From Flavobacteriales bacterium (GTDB lineage Bacteria; Bacteroidota; Bacteroidia; Flavobacteriales_D; Parvicellaceae): a stretch of 64,000 nt of DNA. The notes beneath the pieces were generated by a model, which saw nothing but the letters and a program-made list of their open reading frames with translations, ran no database searches and was not told the origin of the DNA. The stretch's first letter is position 1. Each line of letters starts with the position of its first letter. Location: assembly GCA_025210295.1 (NCBI GenBank), contig JAOASC010000045.1, positions 1-64,000 of the forward strand, in the 5' to 3' direction. Below are positions 8,765-18,108 of this stretch, piece after piece. The position numbers were made by a program, and so were the translations under genes.

Positions 8765-9271
8765 ATGAAAAAAATAATTACAATAATAGCACTAGCTTTC
8801 GTAGCGTTTGCTGCGTCAGCTCAAAAGGTAGGTCACGTCAACGCACAAGCTTTAATGTTAGCTTTACCAGATTATAAGATCGCTTCAGATGAATTGAATA
8901 GATTTGCTGAAAGCAAAAAAGCTGAATTACAAATGTGGTATACTGCATTTCAAACTGCCCAAAAAGAGTTTGAAGAGGCTTTGCCTACATTAACAGAGGA
9001 AATCAAACAGCAACGCTATGAAGAATTGATGGAAAAACAACAAAACATTCAAGCAAAAGATGGCGAGTTTCAACAAGAAGTAGCTTTAAAAGAGCAAAAA
9101 TTAGTGGAACCAATTATGAAAAAAGTAAGAGATGCTGTTGCTAAAGTAGCTAAAGATGGAGGGTATTCTTATGTATTTGATGAATCTACTTTAATGTATT
9201 TTGCTGAAGCAGAATCTTTAGATGCTAAAGTGAAAAAAGAATTAGGAATTGTAGAAGTAGCAGGAGAATAA
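8765..9271 (+). CDS. OmpH/Skp-family periplasmic chaperone 2
   Basis: This is the second Skp-like protein, 12 nt after the first. It has the signal peptide MKKIITIIALAFVAFAASAQ, then KVGHVNAQALMLALPDY, a coiled coil (about residues 40-125) and the terminal motif VAKDGGYSYVFDES. Two tandem skp genes after bamA are usual in flavobacteria. The two copies are clearly diverged, so they may favour different client sets, which is inference. A perfect hairpin terminator follows 26 nt later and ends the uppS-bamA-skp-skp transcript. Confidence 0.92.
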   Translation: MKKIITIIALAFVAFAASAQKVGHVNAQALMLALPDYKIASDELNRFAESKKAELQMWYTAFQTAQKEFEEALPTLTEEIKQQRYEELMEKQQNIQAKDGEFQQEVALKEQKLVEPIMKKVRDAVAKVAKDGGYSYVFDESTLMYFAEAESLDAKVKKELGIVEVAGE

Positions 9272-9297
9272 CTAACTCAATTATATTTTAATCTAAG

Positions 9298-9329
9298 ACT
9301 CCCATTATCATTGATAATGGGAGTTTTTT
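9298..9329 (+). terminator. intrinsic terminator after skp
   Basis: The stem ACTCCCATTATCA (9298-9310) pairs with TGATAATGGGAGT (9312-9324) and is followed by a T run. The middle pairs are strained by the one-base gap, so the real loop is a few bases larger. Confidence 0.92.
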
Positions 9330-9379
9330 GTTGTTAATCGTCAGCATTAACAAAGTTTTTTAAGTACTTTTATAGCAGA

Positions 9380-9934
9380 ATGCAGTTGATAGAAAACATA
9401 AAAGATTACTTTGGGAAAGCTAAATTGAATAGTCTTGTCCATCAAAAAGAGAATCGAAGAGTAGCTTTTTGTAACCTCAATAATGCTAAAAGTGTTGGGA
9501 TATTATTTTACGTGGAAAATGAGTCAGACTTTAAACGATTAATGAATTTTATCAAAGTATTAAAAGGAGATTATGGTGTAAGAAATGTCAATGCATTGGC
9601 GTTTTATGCTGAAGACGAAGAACCTTTTTTCTTGCAATCTAAACTATCGTTTGATTTCTTTTTACCAGCAGACCTAAATTGGAAAAGAGAACCTCAAAAA
9701 CCTGTGTGTGGAACATTTGTTCAGGAGGAGTTCGACTTATTACTAGACTTGACAGATAGCTTTAGTATTCCATTACGAAACTTATTGTTAAGATCAAAAG
9801 CTAAGTTTAAAGTAGGGAGGTATACAGAAGAAAACCAGACTTATTATGATTTAATGATTAATGCTGAGAACGCTAATTTTAGTGAGTTTACACAAGAAGC
9901 CTTACGGTATTTAACAATGATCAATGAAACATAA
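9380..9934 (+). CDS. DUF6913-family protein
   Basis: A 184-residue protein without signal peptide or membrane helix, so cytosolic. Features that recall the Bacteroidota DUF6913 family are a conserved mid segment (FFLPADLNWKREPQKPVCGTFVQEEFDLLLDLTD, given here only by position, about residues 94-127) and a C-terminal YYDLMINAENANFSEF followed by LRYLTMINE. The function is unknown. It overlaps aroK by 11 nt, so the two are coupled. A weak -7-like TACTTTTA at 9365-9372 stands 7 nt before the ATG, the same spacing as at the near-leaderless genes of this window. Confidence 0.75.
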   Translation: MQLIENIKDYFGKAKLNSLVHQKENRRVAFCNLNNAKSVGILFYVENESDFKRLMNFIKVLKGDYGVRNVNALAFYAEDEEPFFLQSKLSFDFFLPADLNWKREPQKPVCGTFVQEEFDLLLDLTDSFSIPLRNLLLRSKAKFKVGRYTEENQTYYDLMINAENANFSEFTQEALRYLTMINET

Positions 9935-10424
9935 ATCCCGTTACGAACAATTATTTCAATCTATTCATAAATCTTCAACAATTATATTGGTGGGGTTTAT
10001 GGGAAGTGGAAAAACCACCTTTGGAAAGGAATTAGCCGAAAAACTCAATTATCGATTTATTGATACTGATCAAGAAATTGAACAATTAGTAGGCATGTCG
10101 ATAAATACCTTGTTTAAAACAAAAGGAGAAGCCTATTTTAGGCAATTGGAACGTCAGTATTTAAGAGAAGTTAAATTGAACAATACCGTATTGTCAACAG
10201 GAGGAGGAATGCCTTGTTATTATGATAATATGGAGTATCTAAATAAAATAGGGGTAACTGTTTATCTAGAATATTCATCAGAAGAGCTTTTTAATCGTTT
10301 AAAAGAAGATCAAAGTAATCGACCGCTTCTTCAAAATCAATCAGAAGAAGAAATGTTTAAAACTATTGAAACGCTCTTAGCAAAAAGGAAACCATATTAC
10401 TTAAAAGCTCAAACCATATTTTAA
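9924..10424 (+). CDS. aroK: shikimate kinase
   Basis: It phosphorylates shikimate with ATP in the chorismate pathway, in the cytosol. The P-loop GFMGSGKTT lies at residues 24-32. The shikimate-binding DTDQEIE follows, with STGGGMP as the glycine-rich binding loop. A lid region with R-P-L-L (NRPLLQN) is also present. At 166 residues it is normal. It overlaps the upstream DUF6913 gene by 11 nt. The next pathway gene in this window, aroB, is about 31 kb away on the other strand. Confidence 0.95.
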   Translation: MKHKSRYEQLFQSIHKSSTIILVGFMGSGKTTFGKELAEKLNYRFIDTDQEIEQLVGMSINTLFKTKGEAYFRQLERQYLREVKLNNTVLSTGGGMPCYYDNMEYLNKIGVTVYLEYSSEELFNRLKEDQSNRPLLQNQSEEEMFKTIETLLAKRKPYYLKAQTIF

Positions 10425-10488
10425 TGGGGAAAAGCTATGCAATTCAACAATATTTTGCACTTTTGCAAGCAAATTATTGAATAGTATT

Positions 10489-11769
10489 ATGAGTTTTATA
10501 AAAGAGTTACAATGGAGAGGCATGATTCACGATATGATGCCAGGTACAGAAGAAACATTTAAAAAAGGAGTAACTTCAGCATATATAGGTTTTGACCCAA
10601 CAAGTGATTCATTACACATAGGAAGTTTGGTTCAAATTATGATTTTAGTGCATTTACAAAAATCAGGAAATAAACCCATAGCATTAATTGGAGGGGCAAC
10701 AGGAATGGTTGGAGATCCATCTGGTAAATCAGCTGAACGTAACTTATTGGATGAGGAAACTTTAACAAAAAATGTAGAGGGAATTAAACAGCAATTGTCC
10801 AAGTTTTTAGATTTTGATTGTGGAGAGAATTCTGCGGAGTTGGTCAATAACTACGATTGGTTTAAGGAGTTTGATTTCTTATCATTTATTAGAGATGTAG
10901 GGAAGCATATTACTGTGAATTACATGATGGCCAAAGACTCTGTTAAAACGCGTTTAGAAACAGGGTTATCATTTACTGAGTTTTCATACCAGTTGATCCA
11001 AGGATATGATTTTTTGTGGTTATACCAAAATAAAAATTGTAAAGTTCAATTAGGAGGATCAGACCAATGGGGAAATATTGTTACAGGAACAGAGTTAATT
11101 AGAAGAAAAGCACAAGGAGAAGCTTTTGCTGTTACGACTCCTTTGATTAAAAAAGCAGATGGGACAAAATTTGGTAAAACTGCTGGTGGAAATGTTTGGC
11201 TAGATCGTACCAAAACATCTCCTTACAAGTTTTACCAGTACTGGTTTAATGCAACAGATGTTGATGCTGCTAAATACATTAGAATCTTTACGTTAAAAAC
11301 CCAAGAAGAAATTGAAGCAATTGAAGCCAAGCATGCTGAAAATCCTGGAGCAAGATTACTTCAGAAAGAATTAGCAAAAGAAGTGACCATACGTGTGCAT
11401 TCTGAAAAAGATTATACAGCAGCTGTAGAAGCTTCTCAAATACTATTTACCAAAGGAGAGGCAGCATTAGAAAGCCTAAAAAAGATTGATCAAAATACAT
11501 TTATAGACCTTTTTGAAGGGGTTCCCCAAGCAGAAATTGAAAAAAGTAAACTCGAAAATGGTATTTCCATTATTGATGCTTTTGTAAGCGAAACAAATTT
11601 TTTAAAATCCAATGGAGAAGCGAGAAGAGCATTAAAAGAAAATTCTATTTCTGTAAATAAGGTTAAAGTAGATGAATCTAAAATATTAAACCATGATGAT
11701 GTTTTGAATCAAAATTATATTCTACTTCAAAGAGGGAAAAAGAATTATTTCATCGTTAAATTGGTCTAA
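10489..11769 (+). CDS. tyrS: tyrosyl-tRNA synthetase
   Basis: This class I synthetase charges tRNA-Tyr. The HIGH motif is HIGS at residues 43-46, just after FDPTSDSL, and the KMSKS-equivalent is KFGKT at 227-231. The tyrosine-binding region LGGSDQWGN is intact. A C-terminal S4 RNA-binding domain ([18 protein letters not shown]) is present. An in-frame TTG lies 12 nt upstream at 10477, but the ATG at 10489 gives the usual N terminus and was preferred. The 426-residue length matches the bacterial TyrRS family. Confidence 0.96.
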   Translation: MSFIKELQWRGMIHDMMPGTEETFKKGVTSAYIGFDPTSDSLHIGSLVQIMILVHLQKSGNKPIALIGGATGMVGDPSGKSAERNLLDEETLTKNVEGIKQQLSKFLDFDCGENSAELVNNYDWFKEFDFLSFIRDVGKHITVNYMMAKDSVKTRLETGLSFTEFSYQLIQGYDFLWLYQNKNCKVQLGGSDQWGNIVTGTELIRRKAQGEAFAVTTPLIKKADGTKFGKTAGGNVWLDRTKTSPYKFYQYWFNATDVDAAKYIRIFTLKTQEEIEAIEAKHAENPGARLLQKELAKEVTIRVHSEKDYTAAVEASQILFTKGEAALESLKKIDQNTFIDLFEGVPQAEIEKSKLENGISIIDAFVSETNFLKSNGEARRALKENSISVNKVKVDESKILNHDDVLNQNYILLQRGKKNYFIVKLV

Positions 11770-11804
11770 AATATGGCCGAATAAACAAAAAAGCAGACAT
11801 AATT

Positions 11805-11834
11805 TTTGGATTCTCATAAATAGTTATATTTTTG
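11805..11834 (+). promoter_or_regulatory. promoter of the DUF3276 gene
   Basis: TTTG at 11805-11808, an 18-nt spacer and TATTTTTG at 11827-11834. The leader to the ATG at 11925 would be about 87 nt and includes a run of nine A residues. A second, weaker box, TAGATTTG at 11875-11882, could give a shorter leader. Confidence 0.6.
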
Positions 11835-11924
11835 TTAAATCAATCGTTATTAACCAATTAAAAAAAAAATGTTATAGATTTGTTAATCTACTGACACACG
11901 AAAACTACCAAAATAACAATTAGA

Positions 11925-12284
11925 ATGGGAGACGGAAAAGACAACTATAGAGATGAAATATTTTCTCTGCCTGTGAGAGCTGGAAAAAGGACTTACTTTT
12001 TTGATGTTAAAGCTACAAGAGCAAATGATTTATATTTAACAGTAACTGAAAGTAAGAAGAAGTTCAATGCTGACGGTGGGTTCTACTTTGAAAAACATAA
12101 AGTGTTTTTATATAAAGAAGATTTTGAAAAGTTTGCAGAAGGCCTAAATACTGCTGTAGCCAAAATTAATGAGCTTAAAGAAAGTGGCGAGTATGAGGTG
12201 AAAGAAGGTGAGGGATATGAAAGAAGAAACTACAATAACCAGGATGATTATTCTTCTGATGTAGATTTTGATAACTTAGGATAA
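11925..12284 (+). CDS. DUF3276 PUR-alpha-like nucleic-acid-binding protein
   Basis: A 119-residue cytosolic protein matching the DUF3276/PUR family of Bacteroidetes. Residues 5-90 (RDEIFSLPVRAGKRTYFFDVK, cited by its first residues, then KKFNADGGFYFEKHKVFLYKEDF) form the single PUR repeat, a fold known from Borrelia BpuR to bind RNA and DNA. The C-terminal tail is acidic and disordered (YSSDVDFDNLG). It is monocistronic between its own promoter and terminator, as expected for an abundant regulator. Its targets cannot be read from the sequence. Confidence 0.88.
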   Translation: MGDGKDNYRDEIFSLPVRAGKRTYFFDVKATRANDLYLTVTESKKKFNADGGFYFEKHKVFLYKEDFEKFAEGLNTAVAKINELKESGEYEVKEGEGYERRNYNNQDDYSSDVDFDNLG

Positions 12285-12308
12285 GACATAATTTAATTTT
12301 AATAAAGA

Positions 12309-12337
12309 AAGCTCAACAGTTAAGTTGGGCTTTTTTT
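12309..12337 (+). terminator. intrinsic terminator after the DUF3276 gene
   Basis: AAGCTCAAC pairs with GTTGGGCTT through one G-U pair, with a six-base loop, followed by seven T residues. Confidence 0.82.
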
Positions 12338-12415
12338 GCTATAAAATAAAGACCTTTTAAAAGGATAGAAGTGACTAAAAAAGGCGGAATTAATTACTTT
12401 TTTATTTTTTAGCAT

Positions 12416-12423
12416 TATATTTG
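12416..12423 (+). promoter_or_regulatory. -7 box upstream of the PorE-like cluster
   Basis: TATATTTG is a full match to TAnnTTTG, with about 67 nt from the expected start to the ATG at 12494. No TTTG at the -33 position. Confidence 0.5.
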
Positions 12424-12493
12424 TTTAGATTCCTGTTGGTTGCATTAGACATAAATAATGTGGCTATCTTATCGACAATAAAAAATAGATAAA

Positions 12494-14029
12494 ATGAAAA
12501 CAATATTTATATTTTTCTTCACAATACTGACAAGTGCGTTTTTAGCACAAAATAAAAAAGCTGCAAAATATTATTTTTACGAAATACAAGATTTTGAATC
12601 AGCAGTAGATGCTTATTCTGATTTGTTAGAAGAAGATCCACATAATACAGAATATAACTACAACATTGCAATTAGCTATTTGAATTCTAATATAGATAAA
12701 TCTCAAGCAATTCCCTATTTAGAAAAATTAAGTAAGCTGGATGATATAGAGTTAAATGTGGAGTATTATTTGGGGAGAGCTTATGCATTAGGATATCAAT
12801 TTGATAAGGCCATCAAAACCTATAAAAAATTCATAGAAACAGCAAGAGAAAATAGTCGATTAAAAATTGATGCAGAAAGACAAATAGAGTATTGTCAAAA
12901 TGCCAAAGAGTTAATGAAGTTCCCTTTAAATGTAAAGTTTGAAAACTTAGGTGATAAAGTTAATTCTCCAGATGATGATTATTATCCTTTTATTCCAATC
13001 AATGAATCGTTTATTATCTTCAATTCCAATCGAAGCATTGTTGGCGAAGAAATAGAGTTACCTCAGCCAGATATCTTAATCTCTTATGTAAAAGAAGGAA
13101 AGTTTACCGAAGCTAAACAATTACCAAGTAATATAAATACGAAATCCGGAAGAGAAGAAATTGTAGGGTTAAATGCAAATGGAACTGAAGCAATGTTGTT
13201 TTTTGAATCACTGAATGGTGATGGTGATTTATATGAATGCAAAATAGAAGGAAAGAAATTTGGAGAGCCAATAAAATTGGATAGAAATGTAAATTCTAAG
13301 TCAATAGAAATTGCAGCTTGTATTTCCAATGATAACAGTCGTTTATATTTTGCAAGCGACCGACCAGGAGGCTATGGAGGAATAGATTTATACCTTTGCC
13401 AAAGATTGCCTAATGGAAAGTGGAGTGAAGCCCAAAACTTGGGACCGTCTGTGAATACAAAATACGATGAAGATTTTCCAAATATATCCCCTGATGGAAA
13501 AGTATTATATTTTTCCTCTAAAGGACATACCAGTATGGGAGGATATGATATTTATAAATCTGAATGGGATGGATTTAAAAAGAAGTTTATTGGAGCTAAA
13601 AACTTAGGATATCCAATTAATACCCCTGGAGATGATATGAATTTTAGAGTGTCAGAAAATGGGAAATATGGATATGTTTCAGCACTACGTAAAGGAGGGC
13701 AAGGAGGCTTAGATATTTACAGAGTAACATTCAATGATATTGAACCTAATTATACTGCACTTTCAGGTAAAGTGATTGCTAAAGATGGGAAAAGTAAATT
13801 TAACGACCTGTTTATACAAATTGCCGATGCCGAAACTGGAGATGTCTATGGAGATTATGTCCCAGATGAAAGAACACAACGTTATGTGATGATTTTGCCT
13901 CCAGGAGACTATATCATGTACGTAGAAGCAGAAGGGTATGAGATGATGGAAGAAGAAATCAAAATCCTAGATAAAGTCTCTTTCAAGAATTATTTACATA
14001 ACGATATTGAATTAATACCAACTAAATAA
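12494..14029 (+). CDS. TPR-PD40 envelope protein, PorE-like without OmpA domain
   Basis: After a signal peptide (MKTIFIFFFTILTSAFLAQ) come TPR-like repeats (about residues 20-135), then a PD40 beta-propeller (about 145-420). The propeller repeats carry SDRPGGYGGIDLY, FPNISPDGKVLYFSSKG and GGYDIY. A carboxypeptidase-regulatory-like fold closes the protein (about 425-505, ALSGKVIAKDGKS, PPGDYIMYVEAEGYE). TPR-PD40-CRD is the order of the T9SS protein PorE, but the C-terminal OmpA domain of PorE is absent. Its stop overlaps the start of the rhomboid gene (TAATG). A role in the periplasm or at the outer membrane is inferred. Confidence 0.8.
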   Translation: MKTIFIFFFTILTSAFLAQNKKAAKYYFYEIQDFESAVDAYSDLLEEDPHNTEYNYNIAISYLNSNIDKSQAIPYLEKLSKLDDIELNVEYYLGRAYALGYQFDKAIKTYKKFIETARENSRLKIDAERQIEYCQNAKELMKFPLNVKFENLGDKVNSPDDDYYPFIPINESFIIFNSNRSIVGEEIELPQPDILISYVKEGKFTEAKQLPSNINTKSGREEIVGLNANGTEAMLFFESLNGDGDLYECKIEGKKFGEPIKLDRNVNSKSIEIAACISNDNSRLYFASDRPGGYGGIDLYLCQRLPNGKWSEAQNLGPSVNTKYDEDFPNISPDGKVLYFSSKGHTSMGGYDIYKSEWDGFKKKFIGAKNLGYPINTPGDDMNFRVSENGKYGYVSALRKGGQGGLDIYRVTFNDIEPNYTALSGKVIAKDGKSKFNDLFIQIADAETGDVYGDYVPDERTQRYVMILPPGDYIMYVEAEGYEMMEEEIKILDKVSFKNYLHNDIELIPTK

Positions 14030-14652
14030 TGGAGCTATCCGTTACCCTTGTTATTGTTGCAATAACTGTTTTAGTCTCATTAGCAGCATTCAATAATCAG
14101 GATTTAACCAATCAACTGATTTTTTCACCTTATCAAGCTAAACATCAAAATGAATGGTGGAGAGCTATTACTCATGGGTTTATCCATGCTGATCACATGC
14201 ACTTATTTTTTAATATGTATGTGTTATATAACTTTGGAGATTTAATAGAGCAAACATTAATATATATTTATGGTTCAACAACAGGAATGTTGTACTTTGT
14301 TGGTATGTATGTAGGAGGATTGTTATTTGCAACTTTACCATCCATGCGAAAGCACTCAGATAATCCTATGTACCGTTCATTAGGAGCTTCTGGAGCTGTA
14401 TCAACAGTTTTATTTGCTTTTATTATTTATTACCCCTCGGAGAAATTATCTTTACTATTTATTCCTATAGGTATTCCAGCATATATTTTTGGAGCTTTAT
14501 ATCTTGCTTTTGAGACCTATTCGAATAAAAATGGAAGAACCAATATCGCTCATGATGCGCATATTGCTGGAGCTCTTTTTGGAGTACTCTATGTTATAGT
14601 ACTGGATTTTGATAATCTTGCACGTTTTGTATCACAAATAGGAATTGGGTAA
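14029..14652 (+). CDS. rhomboid-family intramembrane serine protease
   Basis: An inner-membrane serine protease that cuts transmembrane helices. The catalytic serine is S121 in GASGA, and H178 in AHIAG on a later helix completes the dyad. The segment HGFIHADHMHLFFNMYVLYNFG, around residues 45-66, carries the conserved His and Asn of the oxyanion side. About six membrane helices are expected in 207 residues, a compact bacterial rhomboid. Stop-start overlaps of the TAATG type join it to the genes on both sides. Its substrates are unknown; the flanking exported proteins are candidates by position only. Confidence 0.92.
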   Translation: MELSVTLVIVAITVLVSLAAFNNQDLTNQLIFSPYQAKHQNEWWRAITHGFIHADHMHLFFNMYVLYNFGDLIEQTLIYIYGSTTGMLYFVGMYVGGLLFATLPSMRKHSDNPMYRSLGASGAVSTVLFAFIIYYPSEKLSLLFIPIGIPAYIFGALYLAFETYSNKNGRTNIAHDAHIAGALFGVLYVIVLDFDNLARFVSQIGIG

Positions 14653-15314
14653 TGTATCGATCAATTATTGTTAGTTTATTGCTGATCTCATTATGGAGCT
14701 GTAAAGAAAACACAAAAGAAAAGGAGTTGCCAGTTAAAGTTATTCCAGAGTTTACCCCTAGTCAGTTAGCTATTATTCAGGGAGATACCACAGAACCTTA
14801 TAACGTTTTAAAAATAACCAATCAAGAAGATTCCATATTACTGAGAAAAGAAAGTGAAAAGGTAAGGTTTACCAATGGAGACAGTATTCTAAATATCTTT
14901 GAAAAGCGGTTGGTGGCCACCTTAAAAGACTCCAGTTCATTAGGAGTAGGTATCGCAGCTCCACAAGTTGGGATTTTAAAAAACATCATTTGTGTACAAC
15001 GTTTTGATAAAGATGCTGAGCCTTTTGAAGTGTATTATAATCCAACGATTAAACAATACTCTAAGAAAACTCAACCATGTAGAGAAGGATGTTTGTCCAT
15101 TCCTGGTAGAATGGATACCTTAACTGTACGCTCTTATGCAATTTTGTTGGAATATGATGATCTACAAGGTGTGCATCAATATGAAATGGTAGAGGATTTT
15201 ACAGCAGTTATATTTCAGCATGAGATAGATCATTTAAAAGGAATTCTCTATACGGATTACTTACACGAAAAAGCGCATGCTGAAGGGATAAAACATAAGC
15301 ACCCCAATAAATAA
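14652..15314 (+). CDS. peptide deformylase with a lipoprotein signal
   Basis: The catalytic domain is a complete peptide deformylase. Motif 1 is GVGIAAPQ (residues 98-105), motif 2 is EGCLS with metal ligand C147, and motif 3 is QHEIDH with H190, E191 and H194. Normal Def is cytosolic and removes the N-formyl group from new proteins. This one instead starts with a lipoprotein-type signal (hydrophobic residues 5-15, then WSC with C17), followed by a charged linker before the enzyme starts near residue 55. If processed as predicted, it sits in the periplasm or outer membrane. The position -2 Trp in the lipobox is unusual. The housekeeping def is not in this window. Its substrate is not known. 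Confidence 0.85.
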   Translation: MYRSIIVSLLLISLWSCKENTKEKELPVKVIPEFTPSQLAIIQGDTTEPYNVLKITNQEDSILLRKESEKVRFTNGDSILNIFEKRLVATLKDSSSLGVGIAAPQVGILKNIICVQRFDKDAEPFEVYYNPTIKQYSKKTQPCREGCLSIPGRMDTLTVRSYAILLEYDDLQGVHQYEMVEDFTAVIFQHEIDHLKGILYTDYLHEKAHAEGIKHKHPNK

Positions 15315-15350
15315 ATTATATATTGATTGTTATAATAGATTAGTTAGATC

Positions 15351-17291
15351 ATGGCAAAAACTTGGATTTTAAGAATTTTTATCGCGTTAGGTGTTACTGT
15401 ATTAATGATAAATACTGTATTTTCTCAATATCAATCACGAGGGAAAGAATTTAATTATACCGATGCCGAATATTTTTTCTTTAATCGAAATTACTTTGAT
15501 GCGTTAGGGCTGTATACGACCTTAAGTAAAGAATATCCTAAAATAAAAGATTACAGGTTTAAAAAAGGAATTTGTCATTTAGAGTTAAACAATGCAGAAC
15601 AGGCTATAGAAGATATTTTAGGTTCTAAAAAGAAAAATAAAACACCAGAAAACTATTCCTACTTTTTAGCAAGAGCTTATGCCTTAAATTATCAATTTGA
15701 CTCAGCAATAATCGTTTTTAATGAGGCACTTGAAGCAACTAATGTGGAGGATAAATTAAAAAAAGACATTCCACATTTGATCCAACAATGTAAAAATGGA
15801 AAAGAAATTGTAAAAAAACGGTTGAATGTGACAATTGAAAACATTGGATTGCCAATCAACTCGAAATACAATGAGTATAGTCCTGTTGTCAATGCAGACG
15901 AAACAGTCCTTGCGTTTACCTATAGAGGAGAAAAAAGTACTGGAGGAAGACAAAGTATTTACGTAAAATCAGAGGGCAATGGAAATTATTATGAAGATGT
16001 TTATGTCTCTTACAAAAAAGATGGAAAATGGGGGACGCCAGAGTTAATGAAAGGCGATATTAATTCTAACCGACATGAAGCCACAGTTTCAATATCTCCA
16101 GATGGACAAGTGCTCTATATTTATAGAGATACCGAATTTAATTTAGGGGACTTGTTTTATGTCAACAAAACAAAAGACGGATGGGGAGAAATGAAAGAAT
16201 TACCAATTAATTCATCAAGTTGGGAAGGAAGTATAGCGGTAGCGCCAAATGGATTAGTAGCTATTTTTTCTAGTGATCGACCAGGTGGATATGGTGGTCG
16301 AGATTTGTACATCACCAAAAAGAAGTCTAACGGAATGTGGAGTGCACCAAAAAACTTAGGACATACCATCAATACCGCTTTTGATGACGACGCACCATTT
16401 ATTTACGCAGATGGAATTACCTTTACATTCTCTTCAAAAGGACACAACTCTATAGGTGGATTTGATATTTTCGAATCCAAAATGATTAACGATACAGCTT
16501 TTTTAGAACCAAGAAATATAGGTTTCCCTATAAATACAACCGCTAACGATCAGTTTTTCTTTGTGTCAGGTAGAGGAACAGCTTATTATTCTTCCAATCA
16601 AGAAGGAGGAAAAGGATTACACGATATCTATACGATTGATGTAACAGATATTATGACCAACTCTCCCGTATTGTTATTAAAAGGAAACATTAAACCTCCT
16701 AATTGCGACATCATAGTTAAAAATATGGAAGGAGAAGATAGAGGAACTTATAAGTCTGACGTTAATAATGGTGATTATCAATTGTATTTGAATTTAGGAG
16801 AAGAATATGAGATAACGTTCAAAGTAAGTGAAGAGAAAACAAAAACAATTCGAATTAACACTAAAGATTTATCAACCTATACTGAAAGAATCGAAAACAT
16901 TGATTTTGAAGAAAAAGACCAAGTAGTAGCAACAGTCTCTAAGCCTGAATTTGATCTTTCCAACCCTGATAATTTTGCAAAATTTATTAAGCAATTTGGA
17001 AATATGCAAATAGATGGAGTTGTCTTCAAAGTACAAATAGGAGCATATCTAGCACCTGAGAATTTTAATACACGAAAATGGAGAAATTTTGGTGAATTAT
17101 CTAGAAGTAGGGGAGAAGATGGTATCACAAGATTTACTGTTGGAGATTACGAAACTTTCAATAAAGCAGATAAGGTTACCAAAAGAGCTAGGAAAATAGG
17201 AGATAAAGATGCTTTTATATTAGTGTATTACAAAGGAGAGCGAACAAGTTTAAATCAACTAATAGCTCAAGGAGTTTATCAATTTGAATAA
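15351..17291 (+). CDS. TPR-PD40 envelope protein with C-terminal SPOR-like domain
   Basis: A signal peptide (ending VFSQ, residue 25) is followed by TPR-like helices (about 30-160) and a PD40 propeller (about 175-440, with SSDRPGGYGGRDLY and FSSKGHNSIGGFDIFE). A CRD-like beta domain (about 445-530) comes next. The C terminus (about 555-646) holds FKVQIGAYLAPENF, RFTVGDYETFNKAD and KDAFILVYYKGER, the pattern of a SPOR-type domain that binds denuded glycan strands. It parallels PorE but with SPOR in place of OmpA. It lies 36 nt after the exported deformylase gene and is a paralogue of the first gene of the cluster. Confidence 0.82.
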   Translation: MAKTWILRIFIALGVTVLMINTVFSQYQSRGKEFNYTDAEYFFFNRNYFDALGLYTTLSKEYPKIKDYRFKKGICHLELNNAEQAIEDILGSKKKNKTPENYSYFLARAYALNYQFDSAIIVFNEALEATNVEDKLKKDIPHLIQQCKNGKEIVKKRLNVTIENIGLPINSKYNEYSPVVNADETVLAFTYRGEKSTGGRQSIYVKSEGNGNYYEDVYVSYKKDGKWGTPELMKGDINSNRHEATVSISPDGQVLYIYRDTEFNLGDLFYVNKTKDGWGEMKELPINSSSWEGSIAVAPNGLVAIFSSDRPGGYGGRDLYITKKKSNGMWSAPKNLGHTINTAFDDDAPFIYADGITFTFSSKGHNSIGGFDIFESKMINDTAFLEPRNIGFPINTTANDQFFFVSGRGTAYYSSNQEGGKGLHDIYTIDVTDIMTNSPVLLLKGNIKPPNCDIIVKNMEGEDRGTYKSDVNNGDYQLYLNLGEEYEITFKVSEEKTKTIRINTKDLSTYTERIENIDFEEKDQVVATVSKPEFDLSNPDNFAKFIKQFGNMQIDGVVFKVQIGAYLAPENFNTRKWRNFGELSRSRGEDGITRFTVGDYETFNKADKVTKRARKIGDKDAFILVYYKGERTSLNQLIAQGVYQFE

Positions 17292-17315
17292 GGTAAAAAA
17301 AGAATTGAAAGTTGG

Positions 17316-17774
17316 CTATTGAACGAATGCCTTAAGCTGAGAATAAAGCGTTCCTTTACTAATTACACACCCCTTATTCAATAAATCAAAAATTTCGGCT
17401 TCTCGAGTAGAGGTATAGGTTTTATTGGCCTTAAATAAATCTATTTGGTCTAATTGCGCAGAGTTTAATTTTTCAAGATGTTCTAAGTCAATCGTTTTAG
17501 ATTTTAAAGCAATTAAGAAAGCTTCTTTTTGATCAAAGAAGAAAAGTTTTAAATCAGTAGTAGTGCGGTGTTCAATGTACTTCACTTTCTCTAGAGATTT
17601 TTGCATTACTAGGTCACTAAAGGAAGCAAGGTGTAAATCCATTTCTTGAGTGTCATGCGCTATAATTTCTTGCCATTTACTGGCGTCTATACCATTAGCA
17701 GCCAAATACTGAATAAACTCAGGTTGAAGTGATTCTAATTCTTCTTTGGTCAATAATCGAAATTTAGCTTCCAT
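17316..17774 (-). CDS. DUF6495-family protein
   Basis: A 152-residue cytosolic protein of alpha/beta type. The opening FRLLTKEELESLQPEFIQYLAANGI, the segment ASFSDLVMQKSLEKVKYIEHR and the closing LLNKGCVISKGTLYSQL recall the flavobacterial DUF6495 family; I rely on memory for that name. No catalytic motif is seen. It converges with the PD40/SPOR gene, 24 nt away, with no clear hairpin between them. Confidence 0.7.
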   Translation of the reverse strand: MEAKFRLLTKEELESLQPEFIQYLAANGIDASKWQEIIAHDTQEMDLHLASFSDLVMQKSLEKVKYIEHRTTTDLKLFFFDQKEAFLIALKSKTIDLEHLEKLNSAQLDQIDLFKANKTYTSTREAEIFDLLNKGCVISKGTLYSQLKAFVQ

Positions 17775-17877
17775 AAGTGTATGATAAAAAAATGGTTTGA
17801 ATGTTGGACAAAATTATAAAATGGAATTGGTAGTTCAAGGAAATATAAATAGAAATTTATATTGCGAACAATTTGAG

Positions 17878-18108
17878 TTAGCTTAATCGATCTTTTAAAA
17901 CTTTATCGATGACTTCTTGAGCTTCCAGTGCCTTAGTCAACTTTACGGTGTTTAAATCAGCAAGTTCTATTCGCTTTAATAATTCTTGAAAAATACCTTC
18001 ATTAATTTCATCAAATCCCAAGGCAGCCAATAGATCATTCAAAAGATTTTCTCTGTTTAATAAAATGGCTTCTTTTAATGCTGCTATTTCGTCTGATCGC
18101 TCTTCCAT
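17878..18108 (-). CDS. small helical protein of unknown function
   Basis: A 76-residue acidic, all-helical protein (EERSDEIAALKEAILLNREN, LKRIELADLNTVKLTKALEA). No signal peptide or known family is recognised. Its ATG overlaps the stop of the upstream exported-protein gene by one base (TAATG), so it is very likely translated with it. The coding character (synonymous style, start overlap) supports it as real despite its size. Confidence 0.6.
   Translation of the reverse strand: MEERSDEIAALKEAILLNRENLLNDLLAALGFDEINEGIFQELLKRIELADLNTVKLTKALEAQEVIDKVLKDRLS

Noticed and set aside
10477-10488. TTG start for tyrS four codons upstream
   Set aside because: The ATG at 10489 gives the normal TyrRS N terminus, and no family member needs the extra residues.
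10425-10488. T-box or other leader RNA for tyrS
   Set aside because: The gap is about 60 nt, with no specifier stem or antiterminator; T-boxes are also not expected in Bacteroidota.
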